Shown here piece by piece: positions 54,700 through 64,000 of a stretch of 64,000 bases of DNA. How positions within the stretch are numbered: the first letter of the stretch is position 1; each line of letters opens with the position of its first letter. The notes below the pieces were generated by a model. It searched no databases and was not told the origin of the DNA. It saw only the letters and a list, made by a program, of their open reading frames with translations. The stretch spans positions 423,768-487,767 of the forward strand of contig JAACJM010000046.1 in the NCBI GenBank assembly GCA_013368315.1. The letters are read 5' to 3'. The position numbers were made by a program, and so were the translations under genes. Source of the DNA: Tetrapyrgos nigripes. Taxonomy: Eukaryota; Basidiomycota; Agaricomycetes; Agaricales; Campanellaceae.

Positions 54700-56399
54700 G
54701 CACGCTGGCATCGCAGAATTCCTTCTGATTCCGAGGCGTAGGACGCGTCGCGTGCTCTGTCAGTCTTTCGCAGCTCTTTCTCTTACCACCACCATCATCA
54801 ACGCCTCAAGACACCTCAAACCTCTTTATAGCTCTTCTTATGAGCATTACCTCGACTCTACACCCTCAAGACGGACGGGATGGCTTAATGGTTGGATAGG
54901 GGCCAGGAAGCTGTGAGCGGGTGGTGAAGTCGTCTGTTGAGACAAGGTACGTTTGGGATCTCTTTTTAGTGTATTTCCATGACCCGATCTGATTCTTTCT
55001 GCTGTGTAGATTGCACAAATTCGTTGTGGACGTCGGATAAAGGACTTGGAGTCCTGCGAAACTGACTCGGCGTCAGTTTTGTGCATGTCTGCGCTGGCTA
55101 GGTGCCAGCGGGTTCGTCTAATCGTTCACGCAACCGGCATTATGAGGTGTGTCTGAGTTCCGTTCCTTCTTTTTCTCCACTAATCCATTTTCACCTCATT
55201 CCTCTCATCACTATCAATTCTACCGTCCTTCACACGTCAAAAAGGCTTCCCAAGTCTTCGGAAACCCAACCATTGTGTCGTTTCTGGTAGGATTCTTCCG
55301 CCGCGGGTGTGTGAGGTTGCGTAGTATCGATGGGTGTACCATTGGTGTACGGTACGTCGTTTTTACTTTTTCTACCACACTTGTTTTGGTGCTGATGATG
55401 TTGATTGTTGGTATAGGTGTGCGGATTTTGTTGTGCATGGGCGGGGCTGGCATACGGATTTGTTTCGATGCCATTGGGGTGAAAACGAATACGCTTCGTT
55501 TTCCGTGTATGCGGAATTTGGTTTCGCAGCACTGTGGAGCTGAGATTCATCTTCGTTGAGGGGTGTTGGTGCTACCATCAGGTATGTCTCTTGATTTCGT
55601 TGGTGTTGTTTCTGGATTCGCTAAATGTCCTTTTCCTTTTCTGTCCATCTTCTCTAATATCCCCTTTGATCTTACATCCTTCCTAGTCTCATACTCCAAT
55701 GCTCTGTCTGACTCGGAGATGGGTCCCACAGCACTTTAGACGGCTTCTGAGTGTTGGTGGTTCCAAGTCGTGCACTCCAATGGTTCTGTCCAAGTAGGAG
55801 GATTCACCAGATTTTTGCCAGCCAATGTGTCTGTAGTGAGTATTTTCGACTTATGGTTGGAGCAGGCTATGAAAGACGCCCAGTTTGGCGTCTATGAGGT
55901 TGGACGGATATAACGATTGATGTTTACTATAATAACCCTTTTCTTAATTGTGCACTCATTGTCGTCATTGCCATTCGCTTTCAATGTTTTGCTGTCTGTA
56001 TTACGCTTCCTTTCTCTCTTCGCAAGCTCTGTTTCATGCTTTATGGGCTCTTTCTCTCTCCTCACACGCACTGTATTACTTTCCCAATCTGCCTGCATTG
56101 ATGTGCCATTTTTACGCATGCACTTTATGGACGCTTTTGCTGCCTGTTACAGACTCATGATAGATACTTTGCATCCTCTCCAGTTTTTTTACTGGACGTA
56201 CTTACTGAACTTTCTGCACTCGCAAGTTAGATATTTTACTGCAACTGAACATTATTAGGCACCACGATGGATGATGCTATTGCTCGTAGTTACATTACAA
56301 GATGGGAATGAAGATGTATGTTTTATGCCAGTAAACAAAACACGCAGAATGATATCGACTCAGTGCCCAAATATTCCAAATAAAGCCCAAACCTAGGGC
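54700..56399. other. Inner part of the 3.4-kb element, no confident gene
   Basis: There are several short plus-strand frames (54557-54916, 55149-55559, 55917-56258), some with plausible splice sites and hydrophobic stretches (TTLVLVLMMLIVGIGVRILL), but no protein I recognise. Confidence 0.3.
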
Positions 56400-56595
56400 T
56401 GGGTGCTGTAGGTCCGTATCCGTACCGTGTCCACTCCAAGCTGAGGTCAAGACGGTATGGTTCCCAATACTACCCAAACCAAGTCCGAATACCCACATCC
56501 ATATCCAAAAACCCAAATCCAAATCCAAATGGCCAAATCCAAATTGAACTGTCAAAATGAAATTGGCCCTGTCAAAGCGAACTATTTTTGTCCGG
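56400..56595 (-). repeat. Right inverted end
   Basis: Read on the minus strand it starts CCGGACAAAAATAGTTCGC, then TTTGACAGGGCC and TTTGGATTTGG units. It matches the left end at 53217 over at least 100 bases. Confidence 0.65.
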
Positions 56596-56767
56596 CGAGG
56601 CCCTTCATAGTCATAGACTTGAAACGCTGATGTCGTACTCAACTTGCTGTAACTTTTCAACCCCAGAATTCGTGGCACCGCGCGACCAATGATCAGGTGA
56701 GCGCGACTCTTCGCGTGTTTTAAAAGCAATTTCACGGCCATCTTCACACTTCCAGCTTCACTTCACC

Positions 56768-57816
56768 ATGTCGCAGATATCTGACTCCCAATTTGAAACC
56801 ACCCTCGAGCTCGCTGTAATGGATCCAAAATACAGTGAGTCGCTCATCCATACACATTGCCGAAACTTTCTTTGTTTAGTAGTACTCAATCTCTTTCAGT
56901 AACCTGGGTCTCCTTAGCCTGTCTCCTCAATATTGAAAGAATAATGGTGGCAGAAATCCGTCTCATGACTGCTGCCTATTGCAAGCAGCTCTCACAACCC
57001 CTCCACGACGTCCAAGTTACTGCAGCAATTGACGAAACTATACAGCTTTCCTTCATTGAGCTTGTCCACAATCGTGACGAAACTGCCTTCATCCTGCTTT
57101 GTCGCAAACATGAACACACTAGTACCCTAACTTTGAAAGAAACCAGCCAGCTTACCCTCTCACAGAGTGGACGAAATTTGTAAGTAGTTTAACTTCTCCA
57201 TGTCGACACTGCTAATGTTCTTTTCTTGCAGTTTTCATAAGGCCATCGCCAACTCTGGCATAAACCCTGCCAACCTCACTATAGAACGGACAGCTCTCGT
57301 TTCTTTTATCCAGTCTTTGACAGACTGTTTCCAGGAAATGTACCTCATTCCGAAGTCTTATGTGGTAAGTGTCCCATTCATTGGATGTTGGGTCGAGACT
57401 GATTTTCAAGTATGGTCGCTCAGGCAATAGATACTGTGCTTCTCTCAAACACCTCTTTTCCGACAATCGTAAGCTTATTTTATTTTTCGGAATTTGATAC
57501 GACTCTACATTCATCATGATATACCAAGGACAGTGATGAACCGCTACAGAGCACCCCCAATCTACTGGAAGTCGAGCTGAAAATCCGGGATGAAAAGCTG
57601 AAGGAGATGGAGAAAACACTTAAGAAGCTGGAGGATATGTTGACCGAAAGCGAGGCTAAAACCCTTTTCCTCCTGTCACAAGGTTACGAGGCGGTGTGTG
57701 AACTTGAGGGTCGATGTGATGAGCTGGTTTCTTTGAATCATGGACTGAAGGATGAAAACTGTGCTTTAAAAGCGACCTTGGCCGCCGTGAGGGCTGCTCA
57801 ACAGCAGTCTCACTAA
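56768..57816 (+). CDS. Intact five-exon hypothetical protein with C-terminal coiled coil
   Basis: Model join(56768-56834, 56900-57179, 57232-57364, 57424-57468, 57550-57816), 263 residues, phases consistent and introns 52-81 bases. The N-terminal part is helical (ITWVSLACLLNIERIMVAEI; ALVSFIQSLTDCFQEMYLIP). Residues about 180-255 form a coiled coil (EVELKIRDEKLKEMEKTLKK; ELEGRCDELVSLNHGLKDEN). The end is AAQQQSH. No domain recognised; it resembles the layout of the neighbouring 59.3-kb gene. Starts MSQISDSQFETTLELAVMD. Confidence 0.65.
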
Positions 57817-58043
57817 CTTTTTATCATTCCCTCATGTTTGAACCACCTCTGGGTATGAAATGATCAAATAGACATTCGATTAGATATTGTAGGAATGGTA
57901 ACTACAACAAGTACTAGGGAGATTAAATCGAGTCACAGTAGTGAGAGGAAACCTGAGAGAGTATAGACAAAAATTCTACCAAAAACTGTATGGTGGAGTC
58001 GACATTACACAGCACAAACACAGAAGATACAGCTAGCACACCA

Positions 58044-59169
58044 TTAGTCTGACATCACAAATGAATCTTCCTGAACAGCGCCACCATTCCCTAGACTGAC
58101 ATTGATCCCCAACGCCTTAGCCAAGTTTCTATTCTTCTTCACCATCGCACGTTCCGGTGCACATTTGGGCTCTTGAGACTTGGTTTTGAAACCGGTGAGG
58201 TTGGACGTGGAGTTGCCGTATAGCATTAGAGGAGGAGGAGGACCATCCGCATCCGAATCCGAAGCAGCAATCGCTCAGATGGCGCCGGATCATCCGATCC
58301 GATAGGAGCCCTAATAGCATAGGACGGCTTGACAGATACGCTCGCAGGGTACAGGAGAGTAAGATGAGAGATACAGGATTCGTCTTCGGGTCAGACGGCG
58401 TGAGTGTGGTAGACGTAGAGGCAGGTGTGTTGGTCGGAGAAACTGAATGATAGATTTAACGCAATGGACATGATGGAACGAGGACAGCTGTACCATACGC
58501 GACCACATTCGTCTGCATGGCATATCATATCCCAGTGATGGAATCTACAACCAAGAAGTCTGAAAAAAGGACGAGAACGTTAGGTATGTGAAACAAGAAC
58601 TTCAAAGGAGACAAAACGCTTGCTTCCCATAAATAGACCCACACCCAACCTCATCTGAACAAGGCGGACAACGGCCTGTGTGACGTTTGACAGTAGAGTT
58701 GGGGATTGATGGACAGGTTGGGACGAGGTCTGTGTATTTGGTTCGGTAAAGGAAGGGTCTTCCGTGTGTGTCTAAAGACTAAGTGATGCGGATATCGATG
58801 ATGGCTCCAGTCCCAAGTTGACGGGTTGGGTCATAGGATAAAAAAGAGTAGTGAGACGGCTGGCTGTGAATATATATGGTGTACTCACTTCTATAAGTAC
58901 CGGACCATTCCAAGAGGTCAGAAAGAAAATGGAGGTTCCGTCGCCATAGATAATGGAAAAGTCGTTCTTAAGTTGGCGGTGACGACGCGTTTAAGACCAG
59001 CATTCCCACGCTCTTCTACCTTGACGTCAATGGTAGCCAACTCGACTTTCTGCTTACCTTTGCTGAAGCATCCTTCGCCTTTGTAGTCTTGCTGTTCCTG
59101 GAGGCTCGTATTTCTGCAGGTCCATCGACGTCGCACTCCCCAACAACCAACGGTTCTCGGATTTAGCAT
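58044..59169 (-). pseudogene. Possible minus-strand gene fragments
   Basis: At 58226-58044 a frame reads TGFKTKSQEPKCAPERAMVK and KNRNLAKALGINVSLGNGG, ending SFVMSD, and looks like a real C-terminus. Upstream, 59169-58918 reads FSKGKQKVELATIDVKVEER, GNAGLKRVVTANLRTTFPLS, which also looks coding. The two could belong to one spliced gene, but the sequence between (58235-58313) contains a MITE end and no clean join was found. Confidence 0.35.
58235..58313. mobile_element. Right-end fragment of the hAT-like MITE
   Basis: CATCCGCATCCGAA...GATCATCCGATCCGATAGG, then AGCCCTA, matches the right end of the MITE at 52.9 kb with one change in the terminal repeat. No left end was found nearby. Confidence 0.6.
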
Positions 59170-59297
59170 TGTTCGCGCGTTTTCTACTCATCCTCGCGTG
59201 GATGGTCGTGCGGTGAAGCTTTTAGATACCGGAAAGGACAAAGCAGACATGGAGGTATATAAAGTGTCATCCCTCCTTTCACTTCCTGCATCGCAAC

Positions 59298-59958
59298 ATG
59301 AAAGACCAGACACTCACCTCCATTCGCGTCGCTCGTCATTCCGTCACCTGTAGTCCTTTCACGGTGCTGCAGAAACTCATTCCCGCGCTCAGGAGGAAAT
59401 ACTCACACCATGAAGAAGCGAAGGGCGACGGAGTTGAAAGTATAGGAACTCAAAGAAGTGTTGATGGTGAGCTTGTTTTTGGTCTTACGTTCTTTTACAC
59501 TGATGTTGATGCTATATTTCAGGGGGCCAACGTTCACACAATGACGACAACCAAACGAGGAGCGACGAAGTTGACTCTGTAAGCACTCAAAGAAGTGCTG
59601 ATGGTGAGATTGATTTTGTTGATTCGAACTAATACTGACGGTCTAGGTGGCCTGGGCAATTTCATTTTGCAGCAGTCGTCTTCAAGACTTATCGAGATGT
59701 GAGCACTCAGACTGATTTCATCTCTCCTATGCATAAGCACGACGTTGTGAGTGCAATCATCTGTTTTTGAGATTGAGCTTCCATATTTGCTCATATCCTC
59801 CATAGTCGCTCTCCGCTCTCAAAGCACAAACCGAAGTCCTGCTCAAGAAGATGGAAGAGAATGAGAGTTTGATTGAGAGGCAGAACGCGTCGTTGGTCGA
59901 AAATACTGAAATTCTTGGCTCCCTTAGTGCTGTTATGGAAAGCTCGGACGCACAATAG
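59298..59958 (+). CDS. Intact four-exon small coiled-coil protein
   Basis: Model join(59298-59466, 59523-59603, 59673-59746, 59806-59958), 158 residues, phases consistent. Exon 1 ends GVESIGTQRSVDG and exon 2 ends EVDSVSTQRSADG, so an exon-end motif is repeated. Exon 3 carries TYRDVSTQTDFISPMHKHDV. Exon 4 is a coiled coil (ALKAQTEVLLKKMEENESLI; ERQNASLVENTEILGSLSAV) ending at TAG 59956-59958. Family unknown. The use of the acceptor TTTTGCAG for exon 3 was chosen because it alone keeps the frame. Confidence 0.55.
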
Positions 59959-60346
59959 AGGAACGTAGGGTATTCTGATCGCTTTTATGAGGGGCTTGAA
60001 ATCAAGTACTGTTTTGTTTCCTTTCTGCGAATGAAGTAGTGTTTTATGTTTGCCTGTACTTTGCCTAATGCATGAGTACTATATACACGACAATTCCTAG
60101 TCCACTTTCTCAAAGAATTTACTACATGGGAGACAGGGAGGAAGGCAGATTGGGCTCGAATAAATGTAGCATTTTCGTCGAGGCATCGTCACACAAGCTT
60201 GATTTGTGTGGAGCACTGGGTTTGGCAAAGAATAGTAGTGATTTATTCAGATACAAATCACTTACAAGGACAAATCAAATAACAGATGAGGGATGGAAAG
60301 GAGGAAGGGCATAGAGTGAAAGATTGGATAGAACAGATGAGAAAAG

Positions 60347-61168
60347 TCAGGCCGCAGACGTTGATGGCAACCCTGCGACTGCTCTACCTATGGCAGCATC
60401 CGCTTTCAGCTGGTCGGACTTGTCTCGTCGCTGACGATACTTCAGAGCCGCTCTAATGAACTCATCTGATGCCCAGTTATTCTCATAATCGCCAAGGACA
60501 GGAAATTCTTTGAGCATCTAATTATAAACAAGAATGAGATGAAGGAAATGGTACATCGAAGAGTGACAAACCTGAGTACGCATAGCGTTCAGTTTTGAAG
60601 CAGGTTGTGAGGTAAAAGGGGTAGCGGGGGCAAGTGTCGTCTTGATAGTTCTAGCAGTAAATTTCTGAACAATGAGATGAGCAGTGTAAAAGCGAGGAAG
60701 TGACTAGGAACACACTTGGACGTCCATATATTCTTTATCACTCCATCCCAAGAATTGCGACAAACTGTAGCCTCCTCGATTCGGTCGTCCATTCTCCCCT
60801 TCCGGCTTGGGAATTTTCCGTCCCCTCCGAGGGATCCCAGTACCTGTCCCATTATCACCGGGTAAGTCAAGCCTGCAAACTTGAACTTCCGGAAGTCTTG
60901 CTTGAGATCTGGTCACAGGCGGTTTGCGAGAGCCACGAGAGCCATCCTGTTGAGTAGTAGATAGAGTAGAGTCCGTTTGCAAGGAGGGTGGATCAGGACT
61001 AGACGGCCGTGACAATCGAGATCCGGAGAGAGGGGAAGGCGAAGATGAATAAGGCGACATCCTATGATTAGACCGCGGGGTACGACTCGGAATTGAACTA
61101 GGCCGGGAGCAAGAGTATTCAGCGTCGTCGACACTGATGAGGCCGATAGATGATGCGTAGGAGCTCAT
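60347..61168 (-). CDS. Intact three-exon hypothetical protein
   Basis: Model complement(join(60347-60517, 60572-60664, 60716-61168)), 238 residues, phases all zero. The N-terminal half is Ser/Pro/Arg-rich and disordered (RTPRSNHRMSPYSSSPSPLS). The C-terminal half looks folded: GGYSLSQFLGWSDKEYMDVQ, KFTARTIKTTLAPATPFTSQ, MLKEFPVLGDYENNWASDEF, IRAALKYRQRRDKSDQLKAD. I know similar GY-LGWS...FP-L-Y proteins as an expanded group of unknown function in mushrooms. A single basic, helical domain could bind nucleic acid, but that is a guess. Confidence 0.65.
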
Positions 61169-61888
61169 GTTTGCAGTGGAAAACTGGAGGGCAATCTGAC
61201 AATGAGGGGGCCCCTATTTATTCGAAAGTGAACCAAGAGGCACTCAAGAGGCACCGGGACCGGGAATGCACTTCAAAAAGTTGAGGAGTTAAGGTCAAAG
61301 GGATCGATAGGATACGTACCAAAACGGAGTAAAAGGTCCATTGGCAGGCCCAAATACCACAGCCAACTCATTAAAGGGGAGCTGTCGAGCTGCTCAAATG
61401 AGCATTGTCAACCTAGGGTAAGTTTAAGCCTGAGGCCTGGACAAGTCTTCGTGGACATTTAGATGACCACGTGCCGTCCGCGACCGCATTGTTGCATAAC
61501 GGTCACGTTACTCAACGCGACGCTGAAAGACATTTGGAAAGTTTTTCGCGCCCACCCACCACATCCCCTTTTTCTCTAGTTTCGGGGTGTTCCTGGTGAT
61601 GAAATACCTTAGTCCTCTGGACATTAGAAACTCAGGCCTCAGGTCTCGGCCTCGAGAGTTTTGGCTTTCTCCAGCCGCGGGTTTATTCTTTCCGAATTGG
61701 GACGCGTTTTCCTCGACGCGTTATTTTGGCCATCATATGATCCGCTGTAATTTTAGGTGCGTGACTGTTCGCGCGATCCCGAGTTGCTTTGTCCAATTTC
61801 TTGCAGTATGTATAAAGGCAGATGCATCATACCTAAGCTCTACCCTTTCCCGTATTCCATTCAGCCTTTGACAGTCTAAAGTACATAC

Positions 61889-63960
61889 ATGTGGCCTCTC
61901 AAGAGTTCTTACCAACGTCTTATCACGCTTTCTGGTCCTCAGTCGGGAATTCGATCCGTCTCCTTTTCGCCGGACGGTCTCTTTGTCTCTGCTGTTGGTA
62001 TGTCTCCTCGTGCTCTTTTTTTCCTTGTAAACCTGTCCTCATACTCATACAGGGTACGGTGGAGTCACTATCTGGGATCTTCGGTCGGGATCCACCGTCC
62101 TTACGCCGAATGCACCTTATGAAAGAAACAATCCCTGACATGCCTACAGTACATCCGCTTGGATTTACTTTGAAGGAACACACAAGCATGTTTTTGTCTT
62201 CGGTAATATGGCTGGAGAAATGTTTCTATGGCTTTGGGACAGTGTTCACAAAGTGAGTCCGTGATCTTCTTTGACATCAATCTTCACTCAACGGTGCGCT
62301 CACCTTGGTTATTGTCAACAGACCTTTTTGGAGAAGGGTCGTCAGACTGTAGACCGGGGTCAAGGGAATCAGAACCAGGAAGTGATGTCAATTGACGTCT
62401 CCGCAGCCAAAGTCGCCCCCCGGTCATCAAGTCAACATTGTCACGTCGACGTCCAATGGGGTCGTCGCAGTCTGGTCCCTCACAGCGAATTTGGAACTCA
62501 AAAACGCATTTCTAGCCGATATGCCTGATGACATTCTTCCTCGCACTGTCAAATTCTCCAATGGTGGACAGGTTTTTGTTTTTTCAAGGGATGGAGGGAG
62601 TTTGTGAGTCAACAGCTTTTACTCTCGGTCTCTGTCACCGTCTCTTATCGTTCTTTTTTGCTTTTCTTTTTTGGGGTTGTTGCTGTTAGTCTCCAACTGG
62701 ATGGCGAGACCGGTAATCTCAATGTGGGCTAATAAAGAAGGGCCCAAAGCAATGTACGTCTATACACTCATCGGTCTCAATCACCTCTAAATTCAACTTT
62801 CTTTTCTATAGGCTCTCGGTGTCTGTGGATGAAAAGCAAGATTTGTTTCGCTGCATGGATTGGTCCCAATGCTGCGATGTTCAAGCTGAGTAATTCAGAA
62901 TTTGTGCGGGAGTTTAAGGGAGATGAGATGTTGTTTCCAAATGCGAAAGAGGTGGCATTTGCAGAGGAGGGCTCTCTCTTGGTGGTAGGGAGCGATCACG
63001 GTCCCGTACAGATATTTTCAGTCTTGTCAGGACAGCGGCTTCAACACCTCACGTTCCCTCGTACCGCCACGTTGCAATACGTTTCGGTAGGTCACAGCTT
63101 TCTGTTCATGACCACTGGCTGAATGCCGTGCAAAAAATCCTCTGATAGACGCTTCTCTCTCCCGAAGTGTCACCTCATTGCCATTGCTTCATCAGGCAAG
63201 GATAGACCTGCAGATGTCCTCATATACAAGAAAAACTGCACTGCCCTTCGGTCACTCTCCCAAACGAAAGACGATGCAAACCTCGCTTTCAGAATAGGTG
63301 TTACTTGGAATGCCCTCCGTTGGATAGGTTTTGCTATCATCAGTCTGGTAGCATTATATTTTGCGGTTTGTTTGGCTCATCTCTCGTACTCGTTATGAGA
63401 TTCTTAATGCTCTTTGTTTCAGCTTTTTAGCTATTGGACCGCCTTTACCTTAGGAGTTGAAGCCTCAGTATTTCCCCTAGGCCTTGGCTGGCGTGGTTTC
63501 ATCTACATTTCCGCCCTTTCCAGGTTTTCCGACCTACAGTACAATATGCCAAGGACGTCCACCATCACCACCACTTCCACCGAGTATCACACTGACTTCC
63601 TAATTGAGTACCTCACCGACTTCCTAACGAGTACCACACCGACTTCCTAACCGAGTATCATACCATTCCTATCACCGAACATCATACCAACTCTGTCACC
63701 GAGTATTGTACCGACTCCTTCACCGAGTATCTCACTGTTTCCTTTACCGAGCATCTGTTTACCACCTTGAGCACGACGGAAGTGCATACGTCGACCATCA
63801 CTGTTGAAGCGCTGCAATCTACCGTCACGACCACCGACGTGCAAATTTCGACAATCACGATGACGGAACAATCTCAGATCACGGTCTTTCTTCCTCATTC
63901 CATGAGCCCAGCAACAGGTCTCAATGTGGAGCGCTAAGTCTGAGGACCTTCCAGTTTCGA
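61889..63960 (+). pseudogene. WD40-repeat membrane protein gene with breaks
   Basis: Exon 1 (61889-61997) reads MWPLKSSYQRLITLSGPQSG, IRSVSFSPDGLFVSAVG. Exon 2 (from 62053) reads GYGGVTIWDLRSGSTVLTPN, a TGA at 62136-62138, then AWIYFEGTHKHVFVFGNMAG, EMFLWLWDSVHK. Later exons read GHQVNIVTSTSNGVVAVWSL, PRTVKFSNGGQVFVFSRDGG and KLSNSEFVREFKGDEMLFPN, with a frameshift at a C run near 62415. Then a membrane segment follows (ALRWIGFAIISLVALYFAVC) and a Thr-rich tail. The plan, a WD40 propeller, one transmembrane helix and a Thr-rich end, fits a gene family common in Agaricomycetes. The gene runs to or past the window end. The two breaks suggest a pseudogene unless an unseen splice avoids the TGA. 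Confidence 0.55.
63540..63800 (+). repeat. Thr-rich tandem repeat in the WD40 gene tail
   Basis: Imperfect 27-30-base units (ACCGAGTATCACACTGACTTC and variants) encode EYHTDFLT, EYHTIPIT, EHHTNSVT, EYCTDSFT and EYLTVSFT. In-frame copies resume after a break near 63600, so at least one frame change occurs here. Confidence 0.6.
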
Positions 63961-64000
63961 GTCTTTTGTATCTTGCTGGGCTAGGTATTGTTATTTACCT

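Larger units (their letters stand above)
53217..56595. mobile_element. 3.4-kb element with inverted ends carrying an integrase-like gene
   Basis: The left end (53217-53400) and right end (56400-56595) are inverted copies. Both begin CCGGACAAAAATAGTTCG at the outside, then TTTGACAGG, then ATTTGGATTTGG-type repeats. The left end has about six 20-base units (TTGGATTTGGATTTGGACAT), the right end fewer. Between them lies a broken integrase-like gene on the minus strand. No clear target duplication flanks the pair, so I cannot exclude two independent copies of a repeat in opposite orientation. Confidence 0.55.

Noticed and set aside
55149..55559. 136-residue ORF with hydrophobic segment
   Set aside because: It overlaps other open frames, has splice-like interruptions and no recognisable domain; coding status unsupported.

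Overview
The window looks like a gene-poor, transposon-rich stretch of a basidiomycete genome, most likely Agaricomycetes. Genes have many short introns (about 45-80 bases, GT..AG). Several reconstructed proteins match families I know from mushroom-forming fungi. The repeats include a Helitron, Ty3/Gypsy gag, an RNase H-bearing LINE and TIR elements. There are no operons and no bacterial signals, and I saw no rRNA or tRNA gene. All product names come from reading translations by eye; no search was run.

Layout. 0-3.8 kb: decayed serine-rich and conserved genes, then a small coiled-coil gene. 4-12.4 kb: three pieces of one essential-type gene, CFT1/CPSF160 (mRNA 3'-end cleavage and polyadenylation), all on the minus strand, with a decayed ferric reductase lying between two of them. 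12.6-14.9 kb: a TPR protein gene that reads well apart from one stop. 15.4-19.0 kb: two head-to-tail LINE pieces carrying RNase H, the first split by an 823-base foldback element with 282-base inverted arms. 19-22 kb: hypothetical genes and small repeats. 22.4-35.0 kb: gag sequence on both sides of a Helitron with one uninterrupted 2615-residue Rep/helicase/cysteine-protease ORF. 35-38.7 kb: a decayed conserved gene and an intact six-exon gene. 38.9-43.7 kb: fragments of prenylcysteine oxidase and kinesin-5, then five diverged tandem units. 43.9-48.7 kb: an acidic/basic protein gene and an intact F-box gene. 52.3-56.6 kb: a hAT-like MITE with an 8-base target duplication, beside a 3.4-kb element with inverted ends carrying a broken integrase-like gene. 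56.8-61.2 kb: three intact multi-exon hypothetical genes. 61.9-64 kb: a WD40/membrane protein gene with breaks, running to the window end.

The intact genes (coiled-coil proteins, F-box protein, PB1-like protein) show no shared pathway. The stretch behaves as a graveyard: fragments of single-copy housekeeping genes sit next to mobile elements, and nearly every broken frame is broken by a stop that one C-to-T (or G-to-A) change could make. The Helitron is the clear exception, long and unbroken, and is the best candidate for a recently active system.
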